A stretch of 64,000 nucleotides of DNA from Phialocephala subalpina (Eukaryota; Ascomycota; Leotiomycetes; Helotiales; Mollisiaceae), in the NCBI GenBank assembly GCA_900073065.1, contig FJOG01000001.1, positions 3,174,785-3,238,784 of the forward strand, given 5' to 3'. The stretch's first letter is position 1. Each line of letters opens with the position of its first letter. Below are positions 20,466 through 31,648 of the stretch, in pieces. A program made the position numbers and the translations under genes. Below the pieces are notes generated by a model. That model was not told where the DNA came from. It ran no database searches and was given only the letters and a program-made list of their open reading frames with translations.

Positions 20466-23400
20466 TCAGTAGAGCATCGCGAGCTTTTGAAGGACCATCA
20501 AAACACCTGGTCTTCGTTAGTCACGTGTTACATATAGGAGAAACGAGTGAAAAGGATGTATTGCATACCAGTAACTCCTTGGGTAAGGGTACAGCCTGCT
20601 TCCGTATTGCGCATCCCAAGACTGACGGTCGTGACATGCTTGACTGTTCCGTCTTTCCCAAGCTCGTTGGCCCAGCGAAAGATAACTTCGTCGTCACGGC
20701 CATCGCCGGCAACCATGAGGAAGTCAACTGGGGAGTCATGGCCAACATTTGGTGCCATGTCACGCTTGAGACCTTCGAAGATCTGCATTGCTGCTGTGCC
20801 CTTGGACCAGTCAATTGGCTCAACAATGACAGCGCCTGGAATGGTTAGTAAGGCACTTGAGACGCTCATGTTTGAGACATACCTTCGACAGGAATAGCTC
20901 GAACCCTTTGTTCCTCACAGGAATCATTGATGTGGCTTGCACAATCACCAGCTTGTCGACTCGCACCCTCTTGGTCCTCACAGCTCTTGTAGTGGAAAAT
21001 GAGACTGCAGTGTCTTGGCTCAATCCAAGACCCAGGGGTTCGTTCTTGGTAGTATTTCATGATCCCTTCGACAGACTCCTTCCAAGCACGCATCTTCTCG
21101 GGATCAGCCATCTCGACCCATTTGTTTGAGGCAAACTCTTTCAAGAAGCAACCGTTCTCGGCGATGAGCCCGAGGTTTGGGACTCGCTTGAACAAGCGGT
21201 CGAGCTCTTCGGGTTGTCGGCCGGACATCACATAGACGGTGTTGCGTTCGTCTTGAAGGACATCGTTCAGGACGTCAAGTGTTCGTTGTGGGCTGGTAAG
21301 GATAATATCATTCGGAGAACCCCAGGAAGCAAGAGTTCCCTCGTAATCCAAAATGAAAAGCCTTCTCTCAGATTGCTGGTATTGCTTCCCAAGCATGTTG
21401 ATAGACAGACGAGGGACGGAAACTGTACTTCGGAGATGCTGCTCACCATAGACCTTGTCGAGTCTAGTGAGAAACGCCGTGAACCAATGCTCTGCGGTGT
21501 GGTGCATGACGGCAGCGTAAAGCTTATCCCATCGCTGCTTCTTCTCAGCGTCATCCATCTCAAGAGCATTCTTGATCGCCTCGGCACATTGTCGGTAATC
21601 CCATGGATTGACTGAGAGTTCGTTGCCACCGAAGACGGATGCGCTGCCAGTAAACTCGCTTAGAATGAGAGCGCCATTCTTGTTGTGGCCCTGAAACCTT
21701 CCATCTTGACAGAAGAGATACTCATGAGAGGTCAGGTTCATCCCCTCACGCTGACTCGTGATCACGAGAGCATCGGCAACGGTGAGTAGAGCCAGGTATT
21801 GAGGATAGCTGATATCCTGCTTGAGATACACAAGAGGTTGATAGGCCAAGTTGGCCCAAGACGAATTGACTCTGGTAACAATGTCGGAAACGGTAGCGTC
21901 AAGCTCAGCTTGCTCGGTAGTAGATGTCGCGACCTGGATCAACACAACCCGATCTCTCCATTCGGGATACTTATTCAAGAACAACTCGTAAGCCAATAGC
22001 TTTTGTCGCACGCCTCTCACGTGGTCCAGCTTATCTCGTGCAACAATCAACTTCTTCCCTCGATATCGATCTTGCATAGTCGCCATCCATTCCCCAACAT
22101 CTGGATCGTCGCGATTCAAGTCCAACGCCACCGGGTCAATACCGATGGCCAGGTTGATAACATCGACGAAACGATCATCGAGTTGAACGCCATCGTTGGT
22201 AGCCTCGACACAAAGCAGCCTGCTGCAGGTCTGTAGGAAATGGCGAGCATACTCATGGATCTGAAATCCGATCAAATTGGCACCGAGCATACCTTCCAAA
22301 AGTTGCTTTCGCACAGCCAGGCAACGGAAAACCTCGGATGAGGGAAACGCGACATGGAGGAAGAACCCAATCTTGGCATCTGGAAGCTTCTTTCGGATCA
22401 TCTGAGGCACAAGGAGTAGGTGGTAATCGTGGACCCAGATGACATCCCCACGCTTCCAGTTCTTCACAATCTTGTCGGCAAAAGCTTGGTTGATGGCGAC
22501 GTAGTAGATCCAGGAGTGATCTTCGTATGCCTTGCTCTTAGGGTTGTCAGGAATCTGATAATGAAACACAGGCCAGAGAATCTGCTTGCAATAATGAGTG
22601 TAGTGCCCATCAAAATCGCTATCCTTGCAGAACACTGTCAAAGAGTCGTGTTCGGTCGCCAATTTATCCTCGATATCTTGCTTCTGTTGGGTATCCTCGA
22701 GCGCGTCCGTTGGCATTCCCAGAGTTCCGACCCAGATCTTGTCGTTCAGCTTCCCATTTCTGACAGCAGCCTGGACGGCATTTCGAAGTCCGCCGTTACC
22801 CTGATCTGCTGGTACAACGGTCCAGTCAGCATGGGCAAACACACGATCATGACTGTCACTTCTCTCTAGCTGGGGTTGGCGCACGCCTGCCCTACCAAGA
22901 GTTTTCGCCTTCTCCACAATCTTGTTATGCTTCAAGATATCTGCGGGAGGAGGAGAGCTGGCTCTTGATCGAGGCTGGGTGAACACTCGGCCGGTACCCC
23001 ATGCTGGAGAGTGAGGATCGCTGGGAGCAATTATGGATCGTGGCCCTTCTTGTTGGGGAAAGTGTTTCAGCCCGCGAAGTTCGGCGTTCTCGTTCTGGGA
23101 GAAGAACTCGTCATGGTCGATGTCTGCGACTGGTGTCTGGGGCGGAGTAATCTGAGGGACGAAGAGACTTAGTTGCTTGGTAGAGGTATCGATTCGAGTA
23201 GTTGATTTGGGCTCTTGATCGAGGCTGGGTGAACACTCGGCCGGTACCCCATGCTGGAGAGTGAGGATCGCTGGGAGCAATTATGGATCGTGGCCCTTCT
23301 TGTTGGGGAAAGTGTTTCAGCCCGCGAAGTTCGGCGTTCTCGTTCTGGGAGAAGAACTCGTCATGGTCGATGTCTGCGACTGGTGTCTGGGGCGGAGTAA

Positions 23401-23542
23401 TCTGAGGGACGAAGAGACTTAGTTGCTTGGTAGAGGTATCGATTCGAGTAGTTGATTTGGAGATGGTAATATGGCGATTCTCTTGGAGAAGAGTGCCGCG
23501 GGAGCTGTTGAGCACTTACAGAGAAACCACAAAAACTGTCAT
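20466..23542 (-). CDS. Trehalose-6-phosphate synthase complex regulatory subunit (TPS3/TSL1-like)
   Basis: The 3' structure is clear: exons 20466..20506, 20569..20835 and 20883 upward, with introns of 62 and 47 bp, ending GVLMVLQKLAMLY. The body has a GT20 glycosyltransferase domain (DKIWVGTLGMPTD, GDVIWVHDYHLLLVPQMIRK, REGMNLTSHEYLFCQ) and a C-terminal phosphatase-like domain. The phosphatase motif is LDYEGT, not the DxDGT of active trehalose-phosphatases, so this is probably the regulatory subunit of the Tps1-Tps2 complex rather than an active enzyme. The start is probably MTVFVVSL at 23542, with donor GTAAGT at 23519. The join to the next exon cannot be fixed, because a perfect 250-bp tandem duplication (22961-23460) shifts the frame there. 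As written, the gene may be broken or misassembled. Confidence 0.82.
22961..23460. repeat. Perfect 250-bp tandem duplication in the TPS3-like 5' coding region
   Basis: Positions 22961-23210 and 23211-23460 are identical base for base. The unit is 250 bp, not a multiple of three. Each copy encodes the segment from KSTTRIDTSTKQLSLFVPQ to PAWGTGRVFTQPRSRA in its own frame, so reading through both copies shifts frame. Confidence 0.97.
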
Positions 23543-26048
23543 TGTAACGGTTTGTTGCAGAGCCTAGGAGCAGAGCGCGGTAGGAAGAGAATGGAAGAAG
23601 AAACGATGTTATGAGATCGAAATTGCGCAATCATGGGCTTTGTAGGACAGGTAGGGAAGTGTAGGGAGGAAGGAGGGACGTTGATTCGGCTGTCTCTTTG
23701 GCGACCAAAAGGTTTTGGTGGTGGGCTGATGCTCGTTTGGAAGCTTCCAGGATCGAAGGTCTTGGACGACGACGACGTCAATTGTCTCTCCGGACCTGGC
23801 GGCAACGATAATAATGACAGAGGATAATTAATCTCTCGAAATGACGATGGCCAATGTCCGAGATCCTGCGAAGATCTGATCTGGAAGCGGGCGCTGTCTT
23901 TTGAGGCAAATGGGATCTCGAGCTGGCGGGGAGGAAGGTATTAACCTTACCAGTAGCAGAATTCGCTGGCCTGATGGGATGGGTTACACGCCGGAGTCAT
24001 CTGCGGTGTCTGCGTGGTGCTGAGCTGGTTCTGCGGATTTCCAGTCTGAGAAACAAGTGAGATGACAACAATGCTGTGTCGCATTTTCTAGAACCCTAGA
24101 TGTTTTTCTCTATTTTTCCTACGTCAGGCACATGCAAAGTATTTTGGAACTGTGGATCCAGGAATGCCAGGATTTTGATGCAGCTTTCCAAGCTTGGCAG
24201 AAACGCACTGCAGCTCCGGCAGAATGCGATCCCAGAAAATGCGCCTTAAACCCCAGCGGAAGTCAGAGCAAGTGCAGCAGCACCAACCACACGGATGCTG
24301 CGTACGTGCGCCAATGTACTGCGCTGGTAAGGAGGCAAAAAGCATCTTTACGTTGCATTTCTTCTTGGGTAATAATTGTTCCCGCAGTTTTTTGGTTGGT
24401 GTTCGAGCGCGGAGAGCCTGCCTGGGATTTACTTAGTCTTTCCTAGATTGCGGGTAGAAGATCTGCTATGTGGCTAACAGTTGGCTAACAGCTGGCTAAC
24501 ACAAATCCTCTAAATGTCTCTAAAAATCCCCGTTGAACAAGCAGGCAGAGCCCTGCAGATGTCATAAAGGGGCCATTCCATTCCTTCAGAGATGCGACGT
24601 TGAAGTCGGGAAGAACCGGCGCTCGGTGAAAAAAAAGACAGGGCAAAGCTTCAAAGGCCAGATATCCGGACAATAAACAATGCTGCCCAAAGTCTCTTTT
24701 GGCTTTGACTGCTTCCGTGGCATATATCGCTCAACCCTTTTCTAATTGAGCGAATTAATGATTCTGGGGGGGGTCATGGTAGGTAAGGGTTAGGGAACCT
24801 TCTCGGCCTCGCTCTTATCCAGCTTCCAGGCCGTTGCAGAACAATGCTGCATCACCTCAACACTTCCTTCCAACTCACCAGCCACACTTTGACCGCCTTG
24901 CAGGGGTAAGTGCAACCTTTTTTCCCCGATCGTTGGCCTCACTGCAACCCCACTGCTCCACCGACGAAGATTGACGCGACGGAAGCCCAACTGCCCGCCA
25001 TCATAACCGGGCCACTCATCACCGCGCTACAGACGCGTGTAGAGTCGACTGGATGTAGCCACTTCAACCCATCAGATAACATTGCGTCGCAGTCTCAACT
25101 CCGGCAAATCGCTCTAGAAGAGTTGCACAATGATCCAGGACTCCCAGGCCAGCACCGAGGCTCAAAGCCGAATTATTCCGAGAGATTGATTGCACACGAC
25201 GGGTCTGCGGGCATCTTGCAGCGCATCTCTTGCATCCGGCCCCTCGGTGAAACAAATGCAAGAAGAAAAAAAATCCACGACGTCAACTGAAAAAGGCCTG
25301 TCAGAGCCAGTAATCTTTCAAAAGGAGCCACTCCCGCGTTGGGCATCATCTCATCACATAGCAGATTGTGTATGACGGCCCGTCTCGCGTTCAATGCATT
25401 GCATTACCTACCCTCTCCACGTCTGCCAATCCGCTGGGTGCCGTCGTGGTCTGGGTTCTTCTATCTTGATACCCCTCCATTACCCCTCGGTGGTCGAAGT
25501 CCACATGGCAACCTACCTTGATAAGACAGAGAGATATGGATGGGAAGAAGGGAGACGCGGTACGACACGATCTCTCACCTGGAAATCACGCGAAGGCAGT
25601 TGCGTGATCGTGGCACGAAACGGTTTGGTGCCCGACTTAATATATGCAAACTAACAAGTCCAATATAGCTGACATGGAGCTGACATTGCCAAGCGTAGAG
25701 CCTTTGTGGAGAAGTTGTTTTCTCCATTATCAGGTGTTGTTCGGAGCTATGGAGCATGGTAGGTACGTGGAGGTTGTACTGTAAGGCACCTGCTAGCCGG
25801 CATGCGTTCCCGTATTTCCAAGCATATAGTTCTTGGAAGGGGAAGCCGGAGTAGCGACGGCTTGCAGATGGGTTGCTATATTTAGTTGATCGTCCTGTGG
25901 AGGTGGGGGAATGGCCATGGAGCAACCACGATCGTTGAATCTTCTCGAATTTTGTTGCATTGCTTATGGCATCGATAGCAGAGCTTGCCATGCCGTGGAA
26001 TCTTATGATTCTAGGCTTGGCTTCTTTCGCGCTGCCTCAATGCAATTC
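23543..26048. other. Long intergenic region, no gene seen
   Basis: About 2.5 kb between the TPS3-like promoter and the 3' end of Pch2. Frames at 24132-24446, 24910-25290 and 25575-25991 have no domain or splice logic. An unusually long regulatory region or an unrecognised non-coding gene is possible. Confidence 0.4.
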
Positions 26049-27944
26049 TCAAGTACTTGGCCCTGTCAGCATAATTCCTTCTATCATGGTTGAAGATACG
26101 GAAGGCACGGAATACCCTCGAGAGTGGGCAAAGACGGACATTCTCGGCTTTCAGAGAAGCAAGACAAGGAAGGCGGGCATTGGACTCACATTCAATGTCG
26201 AGATCCTCTTCGAAGACCAGCTTGAAGGACCTCTTCTTTCCTCGGATCTCGATCTCGGTACCTTTTCCTTCCACCTTATTCCCTTCAGGCTTTCCTTCCT
26301 GGGAAGTCTGAGCCGGCCTCACCAACCGCTCAATGAATTTCAAGGCCATGTTCAAGTCGCACTCCTCTTCCCGCAGGTATTGTAAGACTGCTCTCTCTGG
26401 AAGCTGGGTCAATGAGCGGCCACTTATGTGTGGAGAAGAGTTGATTTGCTCGGCAATGTTTAGCAGTCTGGCACCTACACTCGCCAAGTCAAGGAGAGCG
26501 CATGTCTTGGCGTCTTTGTAGGGAGGAAGTTCCACTTCTGCTCGGATCACACGTCTGTCAATTAGCTTTTGAAGTCTCCTCCTCAGAATCTCATATTGAG
26601 ATCCAAGAGATGGCGCGGTGACCTCTCTCTTAAGTCCACACCTGTCAAGGAAAGCATCGTCCAAGGTATCGAACATGTTTGAGGTGCAAAGGAAAATAAG
26701 GTTAGGGTAGTTCTTGGTCTTGTCCAGACCTGAACCTTGTCAGCTTAGTACCCCGCATTACGTTTGCAAGCCATGACATGATCTTTTGCTTCATTGGAGA
26801 TCAAATTTTCAGACTCACCTGTGAGGAGAGCATTTGTTGCCCGCAATGAGTCGTGTGACTCGCCGCCATCTGTGCTGAATTCTCTCGAGCTTGCAATGCT
26901 TTCTACCTCGTCGATGAGTACGCATGTGAAGGTGTGAGGTTCTTCTTGGCACATGCGTGCGATCTTGGTGAAAATCTCATCCACCTGTTTTGCACTCTCG
27001 CTGTAGTACTTAGACAGTAACGTCGATGTATTGATCTGGATCAGCATCGTGTTGTCGTATTGAGAGCGGAGTCGAATAGCTATCTTTTGGGCAAGTCCCT
27101 GACAAAGACTAGTCTTACCCGTGCCAGGAGGACCGTGGAGAAGGATAAGTGGATTTACGTCGCTACCTACATTGTCTGAGAATCGCAAGGAGAATCGCAC
27201 TGTCAAGATGCGTCAGGGCGAGACATTGGCATCCATCAAAGGCGAGCCGGGACTTACGAATGTTGGTCATCATCCAAATCAAATCTCCTTTGATGTCTGC
27301 GGCGAACACAAGCCTGATCACAGTCAGTTGGTCTTGCTTCGATTCCTGTAAGGAGTGTTCACATACTCATCCCATACGCCATCGAACCTCGCGTGCGGCA
27401 TTGGTGTGATCTCTGCTTGAGGGATGTCGCTATCTTCCTCGAACGTTCTCGGGTCGTCATAAAGCTCATAAACCTGGACCTCGATCCTGGCGCTGGTTGA
27501 GGAATGTGTGGTATGCTCGGCGTTCGGTCCAAGATACTCGACCACTTTGAGCGACTTCAAGATCTCTTTCACTCCCTCTAAGTGAGATCCCAATCTCAGA
27601 TCAGCGGCTAGACACCCGTCGTCAATGGGAGTTCAAATCAATCTTGGAAATTGTTTGATGACTTACTGCGATCGTGAGCCAGGATATCTTCCAGCAGCTC
27701 AAAGGTAAAGTCCCCGGATGAGAAGTGTTTCTCGAGCAACTCCTTCATCTAACAGTAACGCAAATTAGCTGGTTGTCACTGTTTTCAAAATCACATCACT
27801 AACCTCTACAATATCCTCGTTGTCGAGATCGTCTCGTACATCGTCTCGGACGCGACCTTCGATGAACAGCTTCCCAGGCTTGACGAAGACTTCCTTGCTT
27901 GGCAGAAGAACGAAATCCATTTCGTTCGCATGCGATTGAGTCAT
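26049..27944 (-). CDS. PCH2: Pachytene checkpoint AAA+ ATPase Pch2/TRIP13
   Basis: Seven exons: complement(join(26049..26062,26190..26729,26819..27199,27258..27313,27367..27607,27667..27748,27804..27944)), 484 residues. Every intron is 53-127 bp with standard donors and the phases agree. The N-terminal part ends RFDGVWDELVF. The AAA+ module has Walker A GPPGTGKT (196-203), Walker B CVLIDEVES with D270/E271, and NALLTGLDKTKNYPNLIFLC with TSNMFDTLDDAFLDR. Pch2 remodels HORMA-domain proteins (Hop1, and Mad2 in animals) and controls meiotic axis disassembly and checkpoint signalling. The last exon, WPST, is tiny and depends on a 127-bp intron. Without that splice the frame runs to 26011 with an unrelated basic tail, so the extreme C-terminus is uncertain. 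Confidence 0.9.
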
Positions 27945-28422
27945 GATCCTCCTGAAAGCTTACGTCCGAGCTTTCTGATGGAAAGTTTCAATAGCTGTGG
28001 AATTGTCGACGCGGTCTTGGTTGCTGACGTTTCCGTAAGTGTGTTGAGAGGATCGATCGTGGAGTGAGGTGTTCGCGTTGAAGGTAATTTTGTTGCAATG
28101 GTCCCAAGTCAACGTGAAATTTCTGCAAACTCAACTTACTACGATAGAGACTGAAGTGATTGCATACTTCGCTCGGAGAATAAAGAATCCCTGCTCTAAG
28201 GTTGCTGTATCCCTTCGTGTGGTGGTTCAAATCTGGGGAAGGATGTCGTGTGAGAAGTGAGAATTGAAGTGGGCATATCAAAGTCGACAGGGGTTCAAGC
28301 ATAGCCTCGCTAAAAATCGTCATCTGTGTTTCGCGCGCCAAGAATCATGAAGCTGGAAATCAACAACAACACGACGGACAATGAACCCCATACGTTGACC
28401 TCGACTCAGGGCATCTGCCAAT
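27945..28422. other. Divergent promoter region
   Basis: Shared upstream region of Pch2 (minus) and the CSC1/RSN1-like gene (plus). No gene seen. Confidence 0.45.
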
Positions 28423-31114
28423 ATGGATGACTTCACAGCAGAAGCTGCGAAGAAATGCAAAACTTACGACCCAACGGATCCTAAAAACTCCTCAGGATCC
28501 ATCTACGTCCAACTCGTCCTATCTCTTGCCTTGGGACTGTCTGCCTTCTTTGGCTTCTGTGTGAGTCTTGCCACGATAGCAGACCGTTCGATGTACTGAC
28601 GGGACCAGGTCCTTCGACCACGATGGAAATCCCTATATGCCGCCCGTAAACGGCAAAAGGACGCTGCTAATGCTCTGCCCGACCTCCCCGATACATTCTT
28701 TGGATGGATGCCAGTGCTCTACAAGATCACAGAACAGCAAGTTCTTGCATCCGCAGGACTCGATGCTTACGTGGTAAGCTCTGAAGATACAATAAGCCCA
28801 GTGGCAGATCCTGATCATTATTAGTTCCTGGCTTTTTTCAAAATGTCGATTCGACTATTTGGAGTAATGTTCCTCATAGCTTGCGCCATAATGGCTCCCA
28901 TAAACGCACATTTCTCTTGGCTCCCAGGCTGGAACAGCCCGACCGATCCTCATGCACCTCCTTCATATTCCTCGCGAAGCGTAGGCAAGACGATGTGGAC
29001 AGACAATATGGACATGACGATCATGGCCGACGGGGGAGAAAAAGATATCCCAGACATGAGCTACTTATGGGCATACTTAGTCTTCACATATTTCTTCACT
29101 GGCCTTGCTATCTACTTCATAACCACGGAAACCAAACACATAATTCAAATACGTCAAGACTATCTCGGCAGCCAGTCAACAATCACGGATCGTACGATCA
29201 AGCTCTCTGGTATTCCCGCATCATTGAGATCAGAGGAAGCTATAAAAGAATTCCTGGAAAAGCTCGAAATTGGAAAGGTCGAAAGTGTAACAATCTGCCG
29301 AAACTGGAAGCGTTTAGACGAAATTATGGAGAAAAGAGCCTGCACCCTGCGAAAGCTAGAGGAGGCATGGACGGTACACCTTGGCCAGAGCAAGACTCCT
29401 ACAGCCGAGCCTGCTGCTCATATCCTTAACGATGTACAAGAAGACAACCAGGAGGCTCCTACGAATGAAGGCGACACCCTGTTAGGAAGCTCCCACGTCA
29501 CCGGCTATGATCAGCCCCGGCCTACGACGAGAATCTGGTACGGTCCCTTCAGTCTTCAAAGCAAGAAGGTTGATGCTATTGACTATTACGAGGAACAGCT
29601 ACGGAAATTGGATGACAAGATCACTGCTGCAAGAAAGAAAGAGTACACGCCAACTCCTCTTGCGTTTGTCACGATGGACTCTATCCCAGCTTGCCAGATG
29701 GCCGTGCAAGCCGTTTTGGACCCTTCGCCAATGCAGCTCATAGCTAAGCTTGCTCCTGCACCTTCAGATATCGTCTGGCAGAACACGTACCTACCCCGAT
29801 CGAGTCGGATGTTTAGATCTTGGGTGATCACAATTTTCATTCTCATCCTTACCATCTTCTGGCTTATTCCGGTAGCCGCTCTAGCTGGGCTTCTCGACCT
29901 ATGTTCAATCCAGCAAGTTTGGCCTCAGGCCGCGAAATTTCTCGCCAACCACGACATACTTAAAAATTTGGTTCAAACTGGCTTACCTACGATTGTTGTG
30001 TCCTTACTCAATGTTGCTGTCCCATTCCTCTACGATTACTTGGCAAACATGCAGGGAACAATCTCGCAAGGAGACGTTGAACTCTCCGTGATCTCTAAAA
30101 ACTTCTTCTTCACGTTCTTCAATGTCTTCCTCGTCTTCACGGCCTTCGGTACTGCGAGTAAATTCTGGCCTGTGCTACAGGACTCGTTCAAGGACACCAC
30201 TAGCCTTGCCTTCCGGTTGGCAAACTCCGTCCAAGGTCTAGCCGACTTCTATACCAACTTCATCCTTCTCCAGGGCGTTGGCCTGCTACCTTTTAGGCTT
30301 TTGGAATTTGGCAGTGTGTCACTGTACCCAATCATGCTCTGGGGTTCCAAAACACCTCGAGACTATGCTGAGCTGGTTGAGCCACCAATATTCAAATACG
30401 GGTTTTACTTGCCTTCTGCGATCCTTGTCTGGGTCTTATGCATTGTGTATAGCATTTTGCCAGCAGGCTATAGAGTCTTGGGTTTCGGCCTGATCTACTT
30501 TATCTTTGGCTACTACACATATAAGTACCAACTCTTGTATGCCATGGATCATCCTCAGCATGCGACGGGTGGTGCTTGGCCGATGACATGTTATCGTCTC
30601 TTGATTGGCCTAGGCGTGTTCCAGCTTGTCATGGCAGGTATAATTGCGTTGCAGAAAGAATTCACCCAAGCAATATTGGTCGTTCCCTTGTTGCCGCTTA
30701 CGATCTGGTATAGCTACTACTTTGGACGCACCTACGAACCACTGATGAAGTTCATTGCTCTTCGCTCGATTCGTCGAGAGAACAATCCCGATGTCAACAT
30801 AGCTGGGGAAGACATTGAAATCTATCGCCCGGCCGGATCCATGCGTCGGGCAAGTACAACCATTGATGAGCAAAGAGAGGAGGGGATGAAGTTCGTGAAT
30901 CCGAGCTTGACCATGCCGTAAGTACCTTGCCCCATATTTTGGGTACTGTTACTTACTGTTTTTCAGACTGCAGAAGCTTTGGGTCAACAAATCCTCGGAT
31001 TCAAATGGCGATGCACCCGAGTCATCGGACTTAGCCCGAGAAGAGAGCGCAGCAAGCTCTGTCAGCCTTGGCGATACTCACATATGGCGTGATAACGGTG
31101 AGGCGAATGTGTAA
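28423..31114 (+). CDS. OSCA/TMEM63-type calcium-permeable channel (CSC1/RSN1 family)
   Basis: The model is join(28423..28560,28609..28773,28825..30917,30967..31114), 847 residues. All introns are 48-51 bp with agreeing phases. The N-terminus (IYVQLVLSLALGLSAFFGFC, then VLRPRWKSLYAARK) is the RSN1 first-helix region. After two more helices comes the cytosolic RNA-recognition-like domain (TIKLSGIPASLRSEEAI ... TPLAFVTMDSIPACQMAVQA), interrupted by a variable acidic insert. Next is the channel core, with WVITIFILILTIFWLIPVA, FFFTFFNVFLVFTAFGTASK and GFGLIYFIFGYYTYKYQLLY. Relatives are mechanosensitive or osmosensitive cation channels of the plasma membrane. RSN1 and PHM7 in yeast are linked to salt and sorting phenotypes. 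The C-terminal tail is hydrophilic. Confidence 0.93.
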
Positions 31115-31648
31115 AGCCATCAAGAGCTGTTGAAAGCTACATAGTTTTGATTGGGTCGGCGTTTTGGTGGGTTCGAGCATAGCGACATTGGATCGTTCCT
31201 TCCGATTGTATACACAACTTGTAATGTCCTTTATACCCCTGGGTCCTTCCCTAAATGCATACACGATATCCTCGGCATCCACCCACTTTTGTCTAATTAT
31301 CTTTGGTCTGTGTCATCGCATCTTCCCTTATCATTTCAATTCTTGCAACCCTCAGCAACATTCTTTAGCTTCAGGATATCCTGAAAATACTTACAACCAG
31401 ATTGACCTTGGCTCGACGATATCGCACGCGAGACTCGTCCTCGGACACCACTTCAGATGACGATTATTTCCTATCACTCAACACTCTTCAGCGACGTGGC
31501 CTCCTCGTTGGTGGCCGTCGACAAAACGTCTTCCCAAATCCTCCTCTCGCGAGGTGTCGCAGGAGCTCAGTCTGTATCAGCCCCTTGCTCACGCTCTACA
31601 AGCCCAACATTCGTTGCCTCCATTTTCGAATCCGAATCCATACATATT
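31115..31648. other. Intergenic / possible 5' extension of the F-box gene
   Basis: The frame of the F-box gene is open back to an ATG at 31457, so part of this region could be coding. Another frame (31402-31686) also looks compositionally coding. I see no domain that decides it. Confidence 0.35.

Noticed and set aside
20866..23280. 804-codon frame starting MLPAILTLQH as the full trehalose gene
   Set aside because: Its start is an out-of-frame translation of the first duplicate copy, and its end reads into an intron. Two further 3' exons and MTVFVVSL fit the family better.
26011..26189. Unspliced C-terminal extension of Pch2
   Set aside because: The added tail has no family resemblance, and a good donor and acceptor (GTGAGT, GCTGACAG) exist. 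Kept only as an uncertainty.
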